This document shows positions 8,737 to 17,528 of a stretch of 39,878 nt of DNA, one piece after another. Source of the DNA: Spartobacteria bacterium (GTDB taxonomy: Bacteria; Verrucomicrobiota; Verrucomicrobiia; Chthoniobacterales; Chthoniobacteraceae); contig JANXZI010000044.1 of assembly GCA_025355595.1 (NCBI GenBank), positions 1 through 39,878 of the forward strand, in the 5' to 3' direction. Position 1 is the stretch's first letter, and each line of letters starts with the position of its first letter. A program made the translations under genes and the position numbers. The notes under the pieces are model-generated. The model searched no databases, had not been told where the DNA came from, and saw only the letters and a list, made by a program, of their open reading frames with translations.

Positions 8737-9875
8737 GCGGGCTTTCCGTGCTCTCGTTTGGCTTCACGCGCGGCCTCTGGGACGGCGAAGGCGCGGAGGA
8801 TGTGCAGCGCATGATGGGCTACGCGCAGCATCTCGACGCCTACGTCGTGGTCACAAATTCCTACAGGCGCCACGGCCTGAAACCGCTCGCTCTTGCGGAA
8901 AATGTCGAGGCGATCCCGACCGATGCATTCGGCCCGCTCCACAGCATGTGGAGGATGCTGCGCATCGGCGTGAGCATTCTCCGGCGGAAAAAAATCACGC
9001 TCATCCAGGCGCAGGATCCGCTCGGCACCGGACTCGTCGCGGTCCTGCTTGGGAAAATTTTCCGCCTGCCCGTCAACATCTGCAGCTATGGCCCGAACGC
9101 CTACGATCCGCACTGGGTCGCGAGCCATTGGAAGCATCGCCTTCTCGCGCCGCTCTCCCGCTGGATCATGCGCCAGAGCCGTGGAATCCAAGTGGATGGC
9201 CAGCTCACCGCCAACCGTCTAATCAACGCCGGATACGGCCCGGACAAAGTCGCCGTGAAACCCGTCGTCCCCGCGAATCTCGACCGGTTCCTGCAAATTG
9301 ATCGCGCGCCGCGGAATCCTACCCAGCCCGTCCGCCTGCTCTACGTCGGCCGCTTTGCCGCGCAGAAAAATCTCGGGATGCTCATCGCCGTGGCCAAGCT
9401 GCTGCGCGCGCGCGGATGCACTTTCGAGATGTCACTCGTCGGCGATGGCCCGGAACTCGCCAGCCTCAAATCCGCCATCGAGCGCGACGGTCTGGAGCCG
9501 CTTGTGAAGTTCCGAGGTCAGATGCCGCGCGACCAGATCGCCGGAGCTTTCGCGGATGCGGACATCTTCGTGCTCACGTCGGATTACGAAGGCTACCCGC
9601 GCGTGCTCATGGAAGCCGCCGCGGCAGCCTTGCCGGCGGTGACCACGGCGGTGAGCGGCGCGGATGACGCCATCGCCGACGGCGTGTCCGGCCACATCGT
9701 CCCCATCGGTGACGCGGCAGCCGCGGCGGAAAGACTCGCCGCCTTAATCGAGTCCGCCGAGTTGCGCAATCGCATGGGAGTCGCCGCCCGCGCCCACATT
9801 CGCGGGCAGCTCGATCCCGCGGCCAACGCGCCGCGCCAAGTGGCCATCTGGCGTCGCGTCGCCGAGCCGCACTGA
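8733..9875 (+). CDS. GT4-family glycosyltransferase (EPS glycosyltransferase 2)
   Basis: 380 residues, beginning at an ATGA overlap with the previous gene and preceded by GGAGGAG. The ORF-track start at 8589 lies inside the upstream gene and is not used. The C-terminal GT-B half shows LLYVGRFAAQKNLG, LVGDGPEL and an intact EX7E motif in YEGYPRVLMEAAAA. The N-terminal half contains IQAQDPLGTGL and NICSYGPNAYDP. It should transfer a sugar to the lipid-linked EPS intermediate at the cytoplasmic face; substrate unknown. A gap of only 15 bases separates it from the next glycosyltransferase. Confidence 0.87.
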   Translation: MSGLSVLSFGFTRGLWDGEGAEDVQRMMGYAQHLDAYVVVTNSYRRHGLKPLALAENVEAIPTDAFGPLHSMWRMLRIGVSILRRKKITLIQAQDPLGTGLVAVLLGKIFRLPVNICSYGPNAYDPHWVASHWKHRLLAPLSRWIMRQSRGIQVDGQLTANRLINAGYGPDKVAVKPVVPANLDRFLQIDRAPRNPTQPVRLLYVGRFAAQKNLGMLIAVAKLLRARGCTFEMSLVGDGPELASLKSAIERDGLEPLVKFRGQMPRDQIAGAFADADIFVLTSDYEGYPRVLMEAAAAALPAVTTAVSGADDAIADGVSGHIVPIGDAAAAAERLAALIESAELRNRMGVAARAHIRGQLDPAANAPRQVAIWRRVAEPH

Positions 9876-9890
9876 CCCGCAAAATTTCCC

Positions 9891-10991
9891 ATGCGCCTGC
9901 TCCTTTTCAATCTCGTCACCGATGTGAAGCACCCGATCCTCGGCTTCACCACGCAATGGATTCGCGCCCTCGCCGCGCGCGTCGAGAGCATCGACGTCAT
10001 CACCATGCAAGCCGGCGAGATCGCCGTGCCGGACAATGTGCGGGTCCATTCCGTCGGCAAGGAACGCGGCTACTCCGAGCCCCGCCGCGCGCTGGAATTT
10101 TACCGCCTGCTTTTCCGCATCCTCCGCGAGCGGCGCATCGATGGCTGCTTCTCGCACATGATCCACGTTTTCTCCGCGCTCGCTGGGCCGGTGCTGCGCG
10201 CACGCCGCATCCCGCTCGTGACGTGGTTTGCGCATCCCACCCTCTCGCGGTCGCTGAAGGTCGCGCACTTCTTTTCCAACCGCATGGTGACCAGCCTGCC
10301 GAACGCCTATCCGTATCACAAAAACAAGCTCGCCGTGATCGGCCAGGGGATCGACACCACGCTCTTCGCGCCCGCGGCGTCCGTGGCGGCGGACGACGGG
10401 ATGATCCTCTGCGTGGGCCGCATTTCGCCGGTGAAAAATCACGCCACCCTGCTGCGCGCGATGGCGCTGCTGCCCGCACGTATTCGCCTCGTGATTCTCG
10501 GCGCTGCGGCGAGCGCGGAAGACCAAGCGTGCGCAGCCGGGCTGCGCCAGCTCGCACCGGAACTCGGGCTGGAAGCGCGGGTCGTTTTTGCGCCGCCAGT
10601 GCCGCCCGACGAACTGCCGGCGCACTACGCCCGGTGCGCGGCGCATGTGAATCTCACGCCCGCTGGATTCGGCGACAAAGTCGCGTGGGAAGCGATGAGC
10701 TGCGGACGCCCGTGTCTCGTCGCAAACGAGGACTTCCGCGAGACGCTCGGCGAACAGCAGGACGCGCTTCTTTTCCGGGACGAAAACGATCTCGCCGCGA
10801 AGCTGTCCGCCCTGCTCGGCAAGACCGCTGCCGAGCGGGACGCCATCGGCCTTTATCTCCGGTCGCAGGTCGAGCGCCTGCACTCGCTGCCGCGCCTGGC
10901 GGAACGCATTTTGGAACAAATCGCTTTGGTGCGCGCCGGACGGACGCAAGCGCAGCCGGTCGCCAGGAGGGAGGGGGAACGGCCATGTTAA
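9891..10991 (+). CDS. GT4-like glycosyltransferase with atypical donor-site motif (EPS glycosyltransferase 3)
   Basis: 366 residues in the GT-B fold pattern: an N-terminal acceptor half, then ILCVGRISPVKNHATLL and LVILGAAA typical of the donor half. At the place of the EX7E motif it reads GFGDKVAWEAMSCG: the second glutamate is there, but the position eight residues before it is glycine rather than glutamate. Variants with DKVxxEAMxxG occur in some GT4 enzymes, so it may be active. No clear Shine-Dalgarno sequence is visible before the ATG. The end overlaps the methyltransferase start by 7 bases. Confidence 0.8.
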   Translation: MRLLLFNLVTDVKHPILGFTTQWIRALAARVESIDVITMQAGEIAVPDNVRVHSVGKERGYSEPRRALEFYRLLFRILRERRIDGCFSHMIHVFSALAGPVLRARRIPLVTWFAHPTLSRSLKVAHFFSNRMVTSLPNAYPYHKNKLAVIGQGIDTTLFAPAASVAADDGMILCVGRISPVKNHATLLRAMALLPARIRLVILGAAASAEDQACAAGLRQLAPELGLEARVVFAPPVPPDELPAHYARCAAHVNLTPAGFGDKVAWEAMSCGRPCLVANEDFRETLGEQQDALLFRDENDLAAKLSALLGKTAAERDAIGLYLRSQVERLHSLPRLAERILEQIALVRAGRTQAQPVARREGERPC

Positions 10992-11623
10992 GAGGCGGCA
11001 ATCCCGAAAAGCTTTTTGCCGAGGGTCTCGCTGAAACCGTCCGCGATGCGCAGGACATTCTCGATGTCGGCACATCGCAGCGCTACGCGAAGGAACTGCG
11101 TCCGTATGAAGGCTTGTTCAAGGGCAAGAATTACATGGCCGCAGGCTATCAGCCGAGTTCGGCCTACGGGGCCTACAACTGCGATTGCCATCAGGACGTT
11201 CAAAAGATGACGTTCGCGGACACCTCGTTCGACGCGGTTCTCTGCATCGAAGTGCTCGAACACGTGGCTGATCCCTTTGCCACCGCCCGGGAACTTTTGC
11301 GAGTCTTGCGGCCCGCTGGCCGACTGCTTCTGACCACGCCGTTTTTGTACGGCTATCATGGAAAGCAAGCGGATGCCCACTCTCCCAGCCACGAAAGTTA
11401 TCCGGATTATTGGCGGTTCACGCATCAGGGCCTGGAGCACCTTTTTTCTGGATTTCGGAATGTGCGGGTCAGTCCGCTGTACGGCCCTGTCGAATTTCGT
11501 CTGGACCAATTTCTGAGGGAACGCGTGATCGCATTTCCGCTGTTCCGCAAGCTGGTGGACTGGGTGGACCGTCCGAAGCGCGGACGCGCGACTTCGCGGC
11601 ATCTCCTGCTGGCCGTGAAGTAA
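10985..11623 (+). CDS. Class I SAM-dependent methyltransferase of the EPS locus
   Basis: 212 residues. The start at 10985 is fixed by the strong AGGAGGGAGGGGG just upstream; the 555-residue ORF is a longer reading through the previous gene. A SAM-binding motif I (DILDVGTSQ), an acidic-loop region, FDAVLCIEVLEHVADP and GRLLLTTPFLYGYHG are typical of Methyltransf_11-type enzymes. It probably O-methylates a sugar of the repeat unit or caps the chain, as methyltransferases in Wzx/Wzy loci do, but the acceptor cannot be read from the sequence. The stop is 7 bases before the flippase start. Confidence 0.82.
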   Translation: MLRGGNPEKLFAEGLAETVRDAQDILDVGTSQRYAKELRPYEGLFKGKNYMAAGYQPSSAYGAYNCDCHQDVQKMTFADTSFDAVLCIEVLEHVADPFATARELLRVLRPAGRLLLTTPFLYGYHGKQADAHSPSHESYPDYWRFTHQGLEHLFSGFRNVRVSPLYGPVEFRLDQFLRERVIAFPLFRKLVDWVDRPKRGRATSRHLLLAVK

Positions 11624-11630
11624 CACGAGA

Positions 11631-13151
11631 ATGATTGCCTCCCAAAAAATCATCTCCGCGCTGCACGCGAATTGGTGGCTGAATCTCGCCGGCCTGCTGT
11701 TTTCTTTCGGTGCTTCCGTCGTGCTCGTGCGCGCGATGCCGGCCGGACTTTTCGCCGAATATGGCGCGGTCATCGCGATGATCGGACTCGCGACCCTCGT
11801 CTTCGAGGTCGGGGCGAACAGCGGGCTCACGCGCTATTTGAAAGAAGCGGGCGACCAGCACGCGCGCGGCACTTTCTACGTCCGGATGCAGCGCCGACGC
11901 TGGCTGGCAGCGCTCGCGTGCGGCGTGGCGCTCGCCGCTTTCGGGCCGATGTATGCGCGCTCCACGCAGTTCGCGAACCTCGCGGCGGAGCCGTGGCTCT
12001 TCGCACTCATCGCCGCAATCGTCGCCGCGACTCTCACGCGGCTGCTCGCCCATTACGGACTGCTCGCACTTTTCGAGACGAAGGTCGCGCTGCTTCTTCA
12101 GCAGGGATTTCTCGTCGGGCGCTCCGTGATTCTCGCGCTGATCGCCCTCGCTGGCGGCGGACTTTTTGCCCTCGTCGGCGCAATGGTCGCGATCGGCTGC
12201 ATCGAAGCGCTGATCGTCCACCACCGGCTCTGGAAGCTGATCGGCGCAGAGCGTGCGCCGGTGCCCGCGGCCTTCGTCAATCGCGCGCAGAAGTTTGGCC
12301 TGCTCACCATTTTCGACAAGGCGTGCGCGATGCTCGGCAGCGGTTCGGTGCTGCTCCTCGTGCTCGCGCCGAATCATACCGCGACGACCATCGCCTTCCT
12401 CGCCCTCGCGGTCGATCTCGTCGGAAAACTCGTGGGCCTCACGGTCATGCCGATGGGCAATCTCGTCGCGCCGTATCTCAGCCACACGGGCGATGATCCC
12501 GCCGCGCAGGGTCTCGCGGTCGCGCGCGTCGTGAAGCTTTCCAGCCTGCTCTACAGCCTCAGCGTCGGCGCGGGTTTGCTCGTGCTGCCACCGTTCATCA
12601 CCGCGGTGTATGGCGCGCGCTACAGCGGCTCGATTCCGCTCGCGCTCGTGCTGCTCGTGCCGACGGCATTTGAAAACTGGATCCGCGGCTCCTGCTCGCC
12701 CGCGCTCCTGCGCAACGGCCGCTATCGCGCCCTCGCGAAAGTGAACATCGCGCAGGCCGTCGTCACCCTCGCCGCGCTCGCGCTGGTCTGGCGTCAGCCG
12801 GTGGAAATGGTTCTCGCGGTCGTCGGCGGAGCGCGGTGCTGCGTCGCGGCCTTCAATCTCGTCCTGCTCCGCGAACTCCTTCCCGCGCGCACCTACCGCG
12901 TGCCGGCGCTCAGTGCGGCGATCAGCCTGCTGAGTTGCGCCGCAGCTTTTGCGTGGAGTTCGCTGCTGCCTCTGCCGCCGCTGGCGCGGGCCGTCGCCGC
13001 GATGCTGTCGTTCGGTCTTCTTTTTTACATCGGGGTCCGCTGCCTCGTTTTCCGCGACGCAGACACGCTGCACCTCGCGCGCCGGATCGTCGGCACGCGC
13101 CTCGGATTTCTCCACCGGCTCCTCCCCGCGCCACCGCAGCCGAATACATGA
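11631..13151 (+). CDS. wzx: Wzx-type lipid-linked oligosaccharide flippase
   Basis: 506 residues, almost entirely hydrophobic helices with short charged loops, about 12-14 membrane segments. The N terminus (NWWLNLAGLLFSFGASVVLVRAMPAGLFAEYG) is the typical opening of the polysaccharide biosynthesis (Polysacc_synt/MATE-like) family. Its role would be to flip the finished undecaprenyl-diphosphate repeat unit across the inner membrane for Wzy. The ends overlap the polymerase start by ATGA. Wzx proteins diverge strongly, so specificity cannot be inferred. Confidence 0.82.
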   Translation: MIASQKIISALHANWWLNLAGLLFSFGASVVLVRAMPAGLFAEYGAVIAMIGLATLVFEVGANSGLTRYLKEAGDQHARGTFYVRMQRRRWLAALACGVALAAFGPMYARSTQFANLAAEPWLFALIAAIVAATLTRLLAHYGLLALFETKVALLLQQGFLVGRSVILALIALAGGGLFALVGAMVAIGCIEALIVHHRLWKLIGAERAPVPAAFVNRAQKFGLLTIFDKACAMLGSGSVLLLVLAPNHTATTIAFLALAVDLVGKLVGLTVMPMGNLVAPYLSHTGDDPAAQGLAVARVVKLSSLLYSLSVGAGLLVLPPFITAVYGARYSGSIPLALVLLVPTAFENWIRGSCSPALLRNGRYRALAKVNIAQAVVTLAALALVWRQPVEMVLAVVGGARCCVAAFNLVLLRELLPARTYRVPALSAAISLLSCAAAFAWSSLLPLPPLARAVAAMLSFGLLFYIGVRCLVFRDADTLHLARRIVGTRLGFLHRLLPAPPQPNT

Positions 13152-14506
13152 TCGCGCTTCTGCTCATCGTCGTGGCGCTCTGCGCTTTGCTGCCCAGCCC
13201 GTACGTCGTGGCGGCGCTTCCGGCGATTTGGACTGCGCAAAACGCGCTCCTCGGCGAAGACGCGGTGCTCGTCAGTGCCGGCTCAGCGCATCTTGCGCTC
13301 GTTGACTTCGTCCTCCTGATCCTGCTCGTGAAGCTGATCGCCACGGTCATCGCGACGAAGGAACTGCCAGTCCATAAGCCGCTCTACCTCGCGCTCGCGG
13401 CGTATGTCGGCGTGCACCTTATCGCCTCCATCGCCGCGGGTGCGAAGTTTGGCGGCGGCCATTTGACCCAGTGCCTGACCTCGCTCGCGCGTTTCGTTTC
13501 AGCAGTCGTCGTCGTGCCGATCATGGCGACAGCGGTGACGAGCGTGCCGCAGGCGAAGCGTTGCATCGCGATCCTCCTCGCCACGCTCGCGGCGCTCGCA
13601 GCCATCCAGTTTATCAATTTTTTCGGCGCGAGCCACGGCATCGTCATCGGTGAAGTGCAGGGCGCGGAACGCGGCGAAGTCCGCTACTTCGGCCCGCTCG
13701 GCGATTCGGTCGGCGTGGTCCTGTTGCTCGGCTACGTGGCCTCGCTCTGTTTCGCCAGCATCGCGGGAATCGTCGCCTTTCTCGGAGGCATCGTCGTCAC
13801 CGCGGGGCTTGGCGCGATAATTGCATCTGCGGTGGCCACCTTGATCTTCCTGCCTTGCGCCGCCAAAATCGCAGCCGCCCGCGTCTTCGCGCGGCGCACC
13901 GTCTGGCTGCTTCCGTTGCTCGGATTCGCCGTGATCGTCCTCGCGTTTGGCCCGGCGCTGCCGCTCGCGAAAACGCTGCTCGACCGCTTCGGCCGGGGCG
14001 ATGTCTCGAGCAGCGCCGGCCAGCGGGGCGCGTCCGCGAAACTCGCGGTGGTGATGGCCCTCGACAACCCGCTGCTCGGGGTCGGCTACATGGGCTACTC
14101 GGCCTCGCTCGAACGCTACGGCGGCGACCGCTTTTTCAACCTGAGCCATCCCGACGGCGCGACGGCCAATGCGAATAATCAATTTCTCCAGTCGCTCGCG
14201 GATGGCGGCCTCGCGGGGGTCATTGCCTTTGGCGCGCTGGTGATCTGCGCCGCACGGCTCCTGCTCACCGTGGCCCGACGCAGTGGCGACCCGTTCCTTC
14301 GCACGTTCCATCTCGCCGCGTTCATCTGGCTGCTCGCGCAGGTTTTTGGAAACCTCGCCGCGGTGTGGCTCGTGCCGTCGGCCTACGTCGGGCGGCTGCT
14401 CTGGATTCTTCTCGGCATCGCCGTCGCGCTCGAACGGCTGCTGCCCGCGACCGTCTCACAAAAATCACCGCTCGCCCGCGCGCCCTCGACTCTCATTCCC
14501 GTATGA
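13148..14506 (+). CDS. wzy: Wzy-type O-antigen/EPS polymerase
   Basis: 452 residues starting at the ATGA overlap with wzx; the ORF-track start at 12836 is upstream inside wzx. Many transmembrane helices (about 10-12) with one large external loop of about residues 285-345 carrying SSSAGQRGASAKLAVVMALDNPLLGVGYMGY and NANNQFLQSLADGGLAG. That pattern (G-x-G then HN/NNxFLQ...GL.G) is characteristic of the Wzy_C O-antigen ligase/polymerase family. Placed directly after Wzx, polymerase is more likely than ligase. It overlaps the next glycosyltransferase by ATGA. Confidence 0.82.
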   Translation: MIALLLIVVALCALLPSPYVVAALPAIWTAQNALLGEDAVLVSAGSAHLALVDFVLLILLVKLIATVIATKELPVHKPLYLALAAYVGVHLIASIAAGAKFGGGHLTQCLTSLARFVSAVVVVPIMATAVTSVPQAKRCIAILLATLAALAAIQFINFFGASHGIVIGEVQGAERGEVRYFGPLGDSVGVVLLLGYVASLCFASIAGIVAFLGGIVVTAGLGAIIASAVATLIFLPCAAKIAAARVFARRTVWLLPLLGFAVIVLAFGPALPLAKTLLDRFGRGDVSSSAGQRGASAKLAVVMALDNPLLGVGYMGYSASLERYGGDRFFNLSHPDGATANANNQFLQSLADGGLAGVIAFGALVICAARLLLTVARRSGDPFLRTFHLAAFIWLLAQVFGNLAAVWLVPSAYVGRLLWILLGIAVALERLLPATVSQKSPLARAPSTLIPV

Positions 14507-15657
14507 AAGTCCTCCACGTCATCACTGGCATTGACCGCGGCGGCGCGGAAAATCATCTGCTCGATTTGGTGAGCCATCAGCGTGCTTCGGGCATGGAGGT
14601 CGTCGTCGCGTATCTGCGCGGGAAAGGATACTGGGCGGCCACGCTTCGGGAACTCGGCGTAGCCGTGCATGACCTCGGCCTGAAGTTTTACGGCGATTTG
14701 CGGCCGCTGGCGAAACTGCGGCGGATCATCAAAGGCGCGGAGTTCGATCTTATTCACGCGCACCTGCCTCCCGCGGAACTTTATTCGCGCCTGGCACTGC
14801 TGGGCCTTGGCGTGCCGCTCGTCATTTCCAAGCACAACGAAGAACGTTTTTACGACGGCCCGGCGCAAAAGGTCGTCGGTCGTTGGGTGGGAAAAAGAGC
14901 ACGGTGCGTCATCGCGATTTCCGATGCCGTGAAGCGCTTCATGAGCGGTGCCGGGCTCGGTCTCGACCCGCGGAAATTTGAAACCATCCATTACGGAATT
15001 GACGCCGCGCCTTTTGCAAAAGTCCCGCGCGACGAGGTGGCGGCGCTCCGCGACGAATGGCGGATTCCGGCAGGCGCGCTCGTCGTCGGCTTCGTGGGCC
15101 GGCTGGTGGCGCAAAAGGACATCGGCACGCTGCTCCGCGGCTTTGCCAAGTTCTCCGCCTCCGACGAAAATGCGCGATTGGTCATCGTCGGGGAAGGGGC
15201 GCTGGAAGCATCCCTCCGTCAGCTTGCCGAGGAACTGGGCATGGCCGGCCGGATCGTCTGGGCCGGATTTCGCAGCGACATCCATCGCGTGATGAGCGCG
15301 TTCGACATCTTCGCGCTCACTTCGACCTACGAAGGCCTCGGTCTCGTTCTGCTCGAAGCGATGGCCTCGCAGCGGCCCGTCGTCGCGACCCGCGTGGGAG
15401 CGATTCCCGAAGTGGTGATCGACGGGAGAACCGGCGTGCTCGTCGGTTCCGGAAACCCGGACGAACTCGCGGCGGCATTGCAAAAACTGCACGACGAGGC
15501 GTTGCGCACGCAGCTCGGAACAGCCGGACGGCAGCGAGTCCTGCAAGAATTCACGCTCACAAAAATGTGCGGGCAGACCGACCGCGTCTATGCGCAGAGC
15601 GCGCGGCGCGGAAAAACTCCGGAGGCGATCCCATGTGCGGAATCTACGGCCAACTAA
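14503..15657 (+). CDS. GT4-family glycosyltransferase (EPS glycosyltransferase 4)
   Basis: 384 residues starting at the ATGA overlap with wzy. The N terminus MKVLHVITGIDRGGAENHLLDLV is a textbook GT4 opening. The C-terminal half has VGFVGRLVAQKDIGTLL, IVGEGALE and intact EX7E in YEGLGLVLLEAMAS followed by PVVATRVGAIPEVV. It is a cytoplasmic enzyme expected to add one sugar to the lipid-linked unit. The last 25 bases overlap the start of the amidotransferase gene in another frame, so translation of the two is likely coupled. Confidence 0.88.
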   Translation: MKVLHVITGIDRGGAENHLLDLVSHQRASGMEVVVAYLRGKGYWAATLRELGVAVHDLGLKFYGDLRPLAKLRRIIKGAEFDLIHAHLPPAELYSRLALLGLGVPLVISKHNEERFYDGPAQKVVGRWVGKRARCVIAISDAVKRFMSGAGLGLDPRKFETIHYGIDAAPFAKVPRDEVAALRDEWRIPAGALVVGFVGRLVAQKDIGTLLRGFAKFSASDENARLVIVGEGALEASLRQLAEELGMAGRIVWAGFRSDIHRVMSAFDIFALTSTYEGLGLVLLEAMASQRPVVATRVGAIPEVVIDGRTGVLVGSGNPDELAAALQKLHDEALRTQLGTAGRQRVLQEFTLTKMCGQTDRVYAQSARRGKTPEAIPCAESTAN

Positions 15658-17528
15658 GCCGCTCCGGCATCGATCCCGTGCAGGGTGAGACGGCCACGAA
15701 CCGCCTCTTTCATCGCGGCCCCGATGAATGCGGCACCTGGCACGGCGACGGGATTTTTCTCGGGATGCGCCGGCTGAGCATCATAGACCTCGCGGGCGGG
15801 CAGCAGCCGATCTGGAACGAAGACCGGACGTGCTGCATCGTCTTCAACGGCGAACTCTACAACTTCCGCGATCTCCGTCCGGAATTGGAAGCGAAGGGGC
15901 ACGTCTTCCGCACGCGCAGCGACACGGAGGTCATCCTGCACGCGTACGAGGAATGGGGCACGGATTGCCTGAAGCGCTTCAACGGCATGTTTGGCATCGC
16001 GATCTGGGATGCACCTCGCCAGCGGCTCTTCCTCGCGCGTGACCGCATCGGCGAGAAGCCGCTCTATTACTATCACGACGGCGAGCGGCTCATCTTTTCC
16101 TCCGAGATCAAGGCGATCATGTCCGACCCGTCGGTGCCGCGGGAAATCAATCCGCGCGGGCTCTCGAACTTCCTCGCCTTCGGCCACGCCGTCGCGCCGG
16201 AGACGATGTATCGCCATGTCTCGAAGCTGCTGCCCGGCCACTTCCTCCTCGCGGAAAAGGGCGGCATCCGCATCGCCGAGTATTGGGATGTCGGTCACGA
16301 GCCGCAGTTGGCGGCGGGCGAGACGCTCGGTGAAAAGGAACTCGCCGAACGCGTGCGGGCGCTCCTCGACGACTCAGTGCAGCGGCGCATGATCGCCGAC
16401 GTGCCGGTCGGCGCGTTCCTCAGCGGCGGCGTGGATTCGAGCGCGATCGTGGCGCTGATGAAACGACACGCGACCGGGCCCGTGAAAACCTTCTCGCTCG
16501 GGTTCACCATCGGCGGCGCCTACAACGAACTCTCCGACGCGCGCTCCGTCGCCGAGCACCTCGGCACGGAGCACCACGAGTTGCGCGTCGAAAGCGCCGA
16601 TCTGGTCGAGACGCTGCAGACGCTCGTCTATCAGTACGACGAGCCGTTCGGCGACCCCGCCTGCTTCCCGCTTTACCTGCTCAGCCGATTCGCCCGCGAG
16701 CACGTGAAAGTGGTGCTCGCCGGCGATGGCGGCGACGAACTTTTCGGCGGCTACCGGCGTTACGCGGCAGACCGTTTCGCGGGGCTCTACCAAAAGCTGC
16801 CGTCCCTGCTGACGAAAAATTTTCTCCCCGCGCTCGCGGCTCGGCTGCCGCGGTTCCGCCGCATCAAGCGCACGCTCCAGACGCTGCATATCGCGGATCC
16901 TGCGGCGCGCTACGCATCATGGCTGCGCGTATTCACGCCGGCGATGCAGGCCGAGCTGCTCGGCCACGGACCTCTCGCGGAAACAACCGGCTACGATCCG
17001 GCGTGGCCTTATCCGCAGTACTACCACCGGCTCAATGGCGCGACGCAATCGGATCATCTGAACCGGCTGATGTATGTGGATGTGAAGACGTGGCTCCCCG
17101 ATGCGTACATGGAAAAAGCGGACAAGGCCACGATGGCTTGCAGCCTGGAAGCGCGCTTGCCGCTGCTCGATCACCGGCTCGTCGAGCTGGCGTTTCAGAT
17201 TCCCGGCCGGTTCAAAATCCGCGGGAGCGCGATGAAGATGATCCTCAAGAACGCCGTGCGCGATCTCGTGCCCGCCGCCGTGCTCACCCGGCCGAAGCAT
17301 GGATTCGCCGTGCCGCTCGATCCGTGGTTCCGCGGGCCGCTGAAGGATTTCACTTTCGAAATCCTGCTCGACGACCGGACGCGCCGTCGCGGCTACTTCG
17401 ACAGCGCGTTCGTCGAACGCCTCTGGCGCGAACACCAGGAGGGCCGCCACGTCTGGGACTCGCATCTCTGGCTGCTGCTCAACTTCGAACTCTGGCACCG
17501 CACCTACCTCGACGGAGTGCCCGTATGA
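15633..17528 (+). CDS. asnB: Glutamine-hydrolysing asparagine synthetase-type amidotransferase
   Basis: 631 residues. Met-Cys start (MCGIYGQ) places the class II glutaminase nucleophile at Cys2 after Met removal; GGAGGCGATCCC precedes the ATG. Residues about 1-195 are the glutaminase domain (FHRGPDE, RRLSIIDL, VFNGELYNF, RTRSDTEV); about 230-600 the ATP-pyrophosphatase domain with the P-loop SGGVDSS at 264-270 and GDGGDELFGGY. AsnB-like proteins are regular members of EPS loci, including exosortase-type ones, where they are thought to amidate a carboxylated sugar or peptide substituent rather than make free asparagine. That role here is inferred from context. It overlaps the next gene by ATGA. 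Confidence 0.88.
   Translation: MCGIYGQLSRSGIDPVQGETATNRLFHRGPDECGTWHGDGIFLGMRRLSIIDLAGGQQPIWNEDRTCCIVFNGELYNFRDLRPELEAKGHVFRTRSDTEVILHAYEEWGTDCLKRFNGMFGIAIWDAPRQRLFLARDRIGEKPLYYYHDGERLIFSSEIKAIMSDPSVPREINPRGLSNFLAFGHAVAPETMYRHVSKLLPGHFLLAEKGGIRIAEYWDVGHEPQLAAGETLGEKELAERVRALLDDSVQRRMIADVPVGAFLSGGVDSSAIVALMKRHATGPVKTFSLGFTIGGAYNELSDARSVAEHLGTEHHELRVESADLVETLQTLVYQYDEPFGDPACFPLYLLSRFAREHVKVVLAGDGGDELFGGYRRYAADRFAGLYQKLPSLLTKNFLPALAARLPRFRRIKRTLQTLHIADPAARYASWLRVFTPAMQAELLGHGPLAETTGYDPAWPYPQYYHRLNGATQSDHLNRLMYVDVKTWLPDAYMEKADKATMACSLEARLPLLDHRLVELAFQIPGRFKIRGSAMKMILKNAVRDLVPAAVLTRPKHGFAVPLDPWFRGPLKDFTFEILLDDRTRRRGYFDSAFVERLWREHQEGRHVWDSHLWLLLNFELWHRTYLDGVPV

Noticed and set aside
9956-11623. 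555-residue ORF as one protein
   Set aside because: The first 343 residues are an Arg-rich off-frame reading of the third glycosyltransferase; the true gene starts at 10985 after a strong Shine-Dalgarno sequence.
11469-13115. Minus-strand 548-residue ORF
   Set aside because: Charged low-complexity antisense of the wzx gene, typical for GC-rich DNA.
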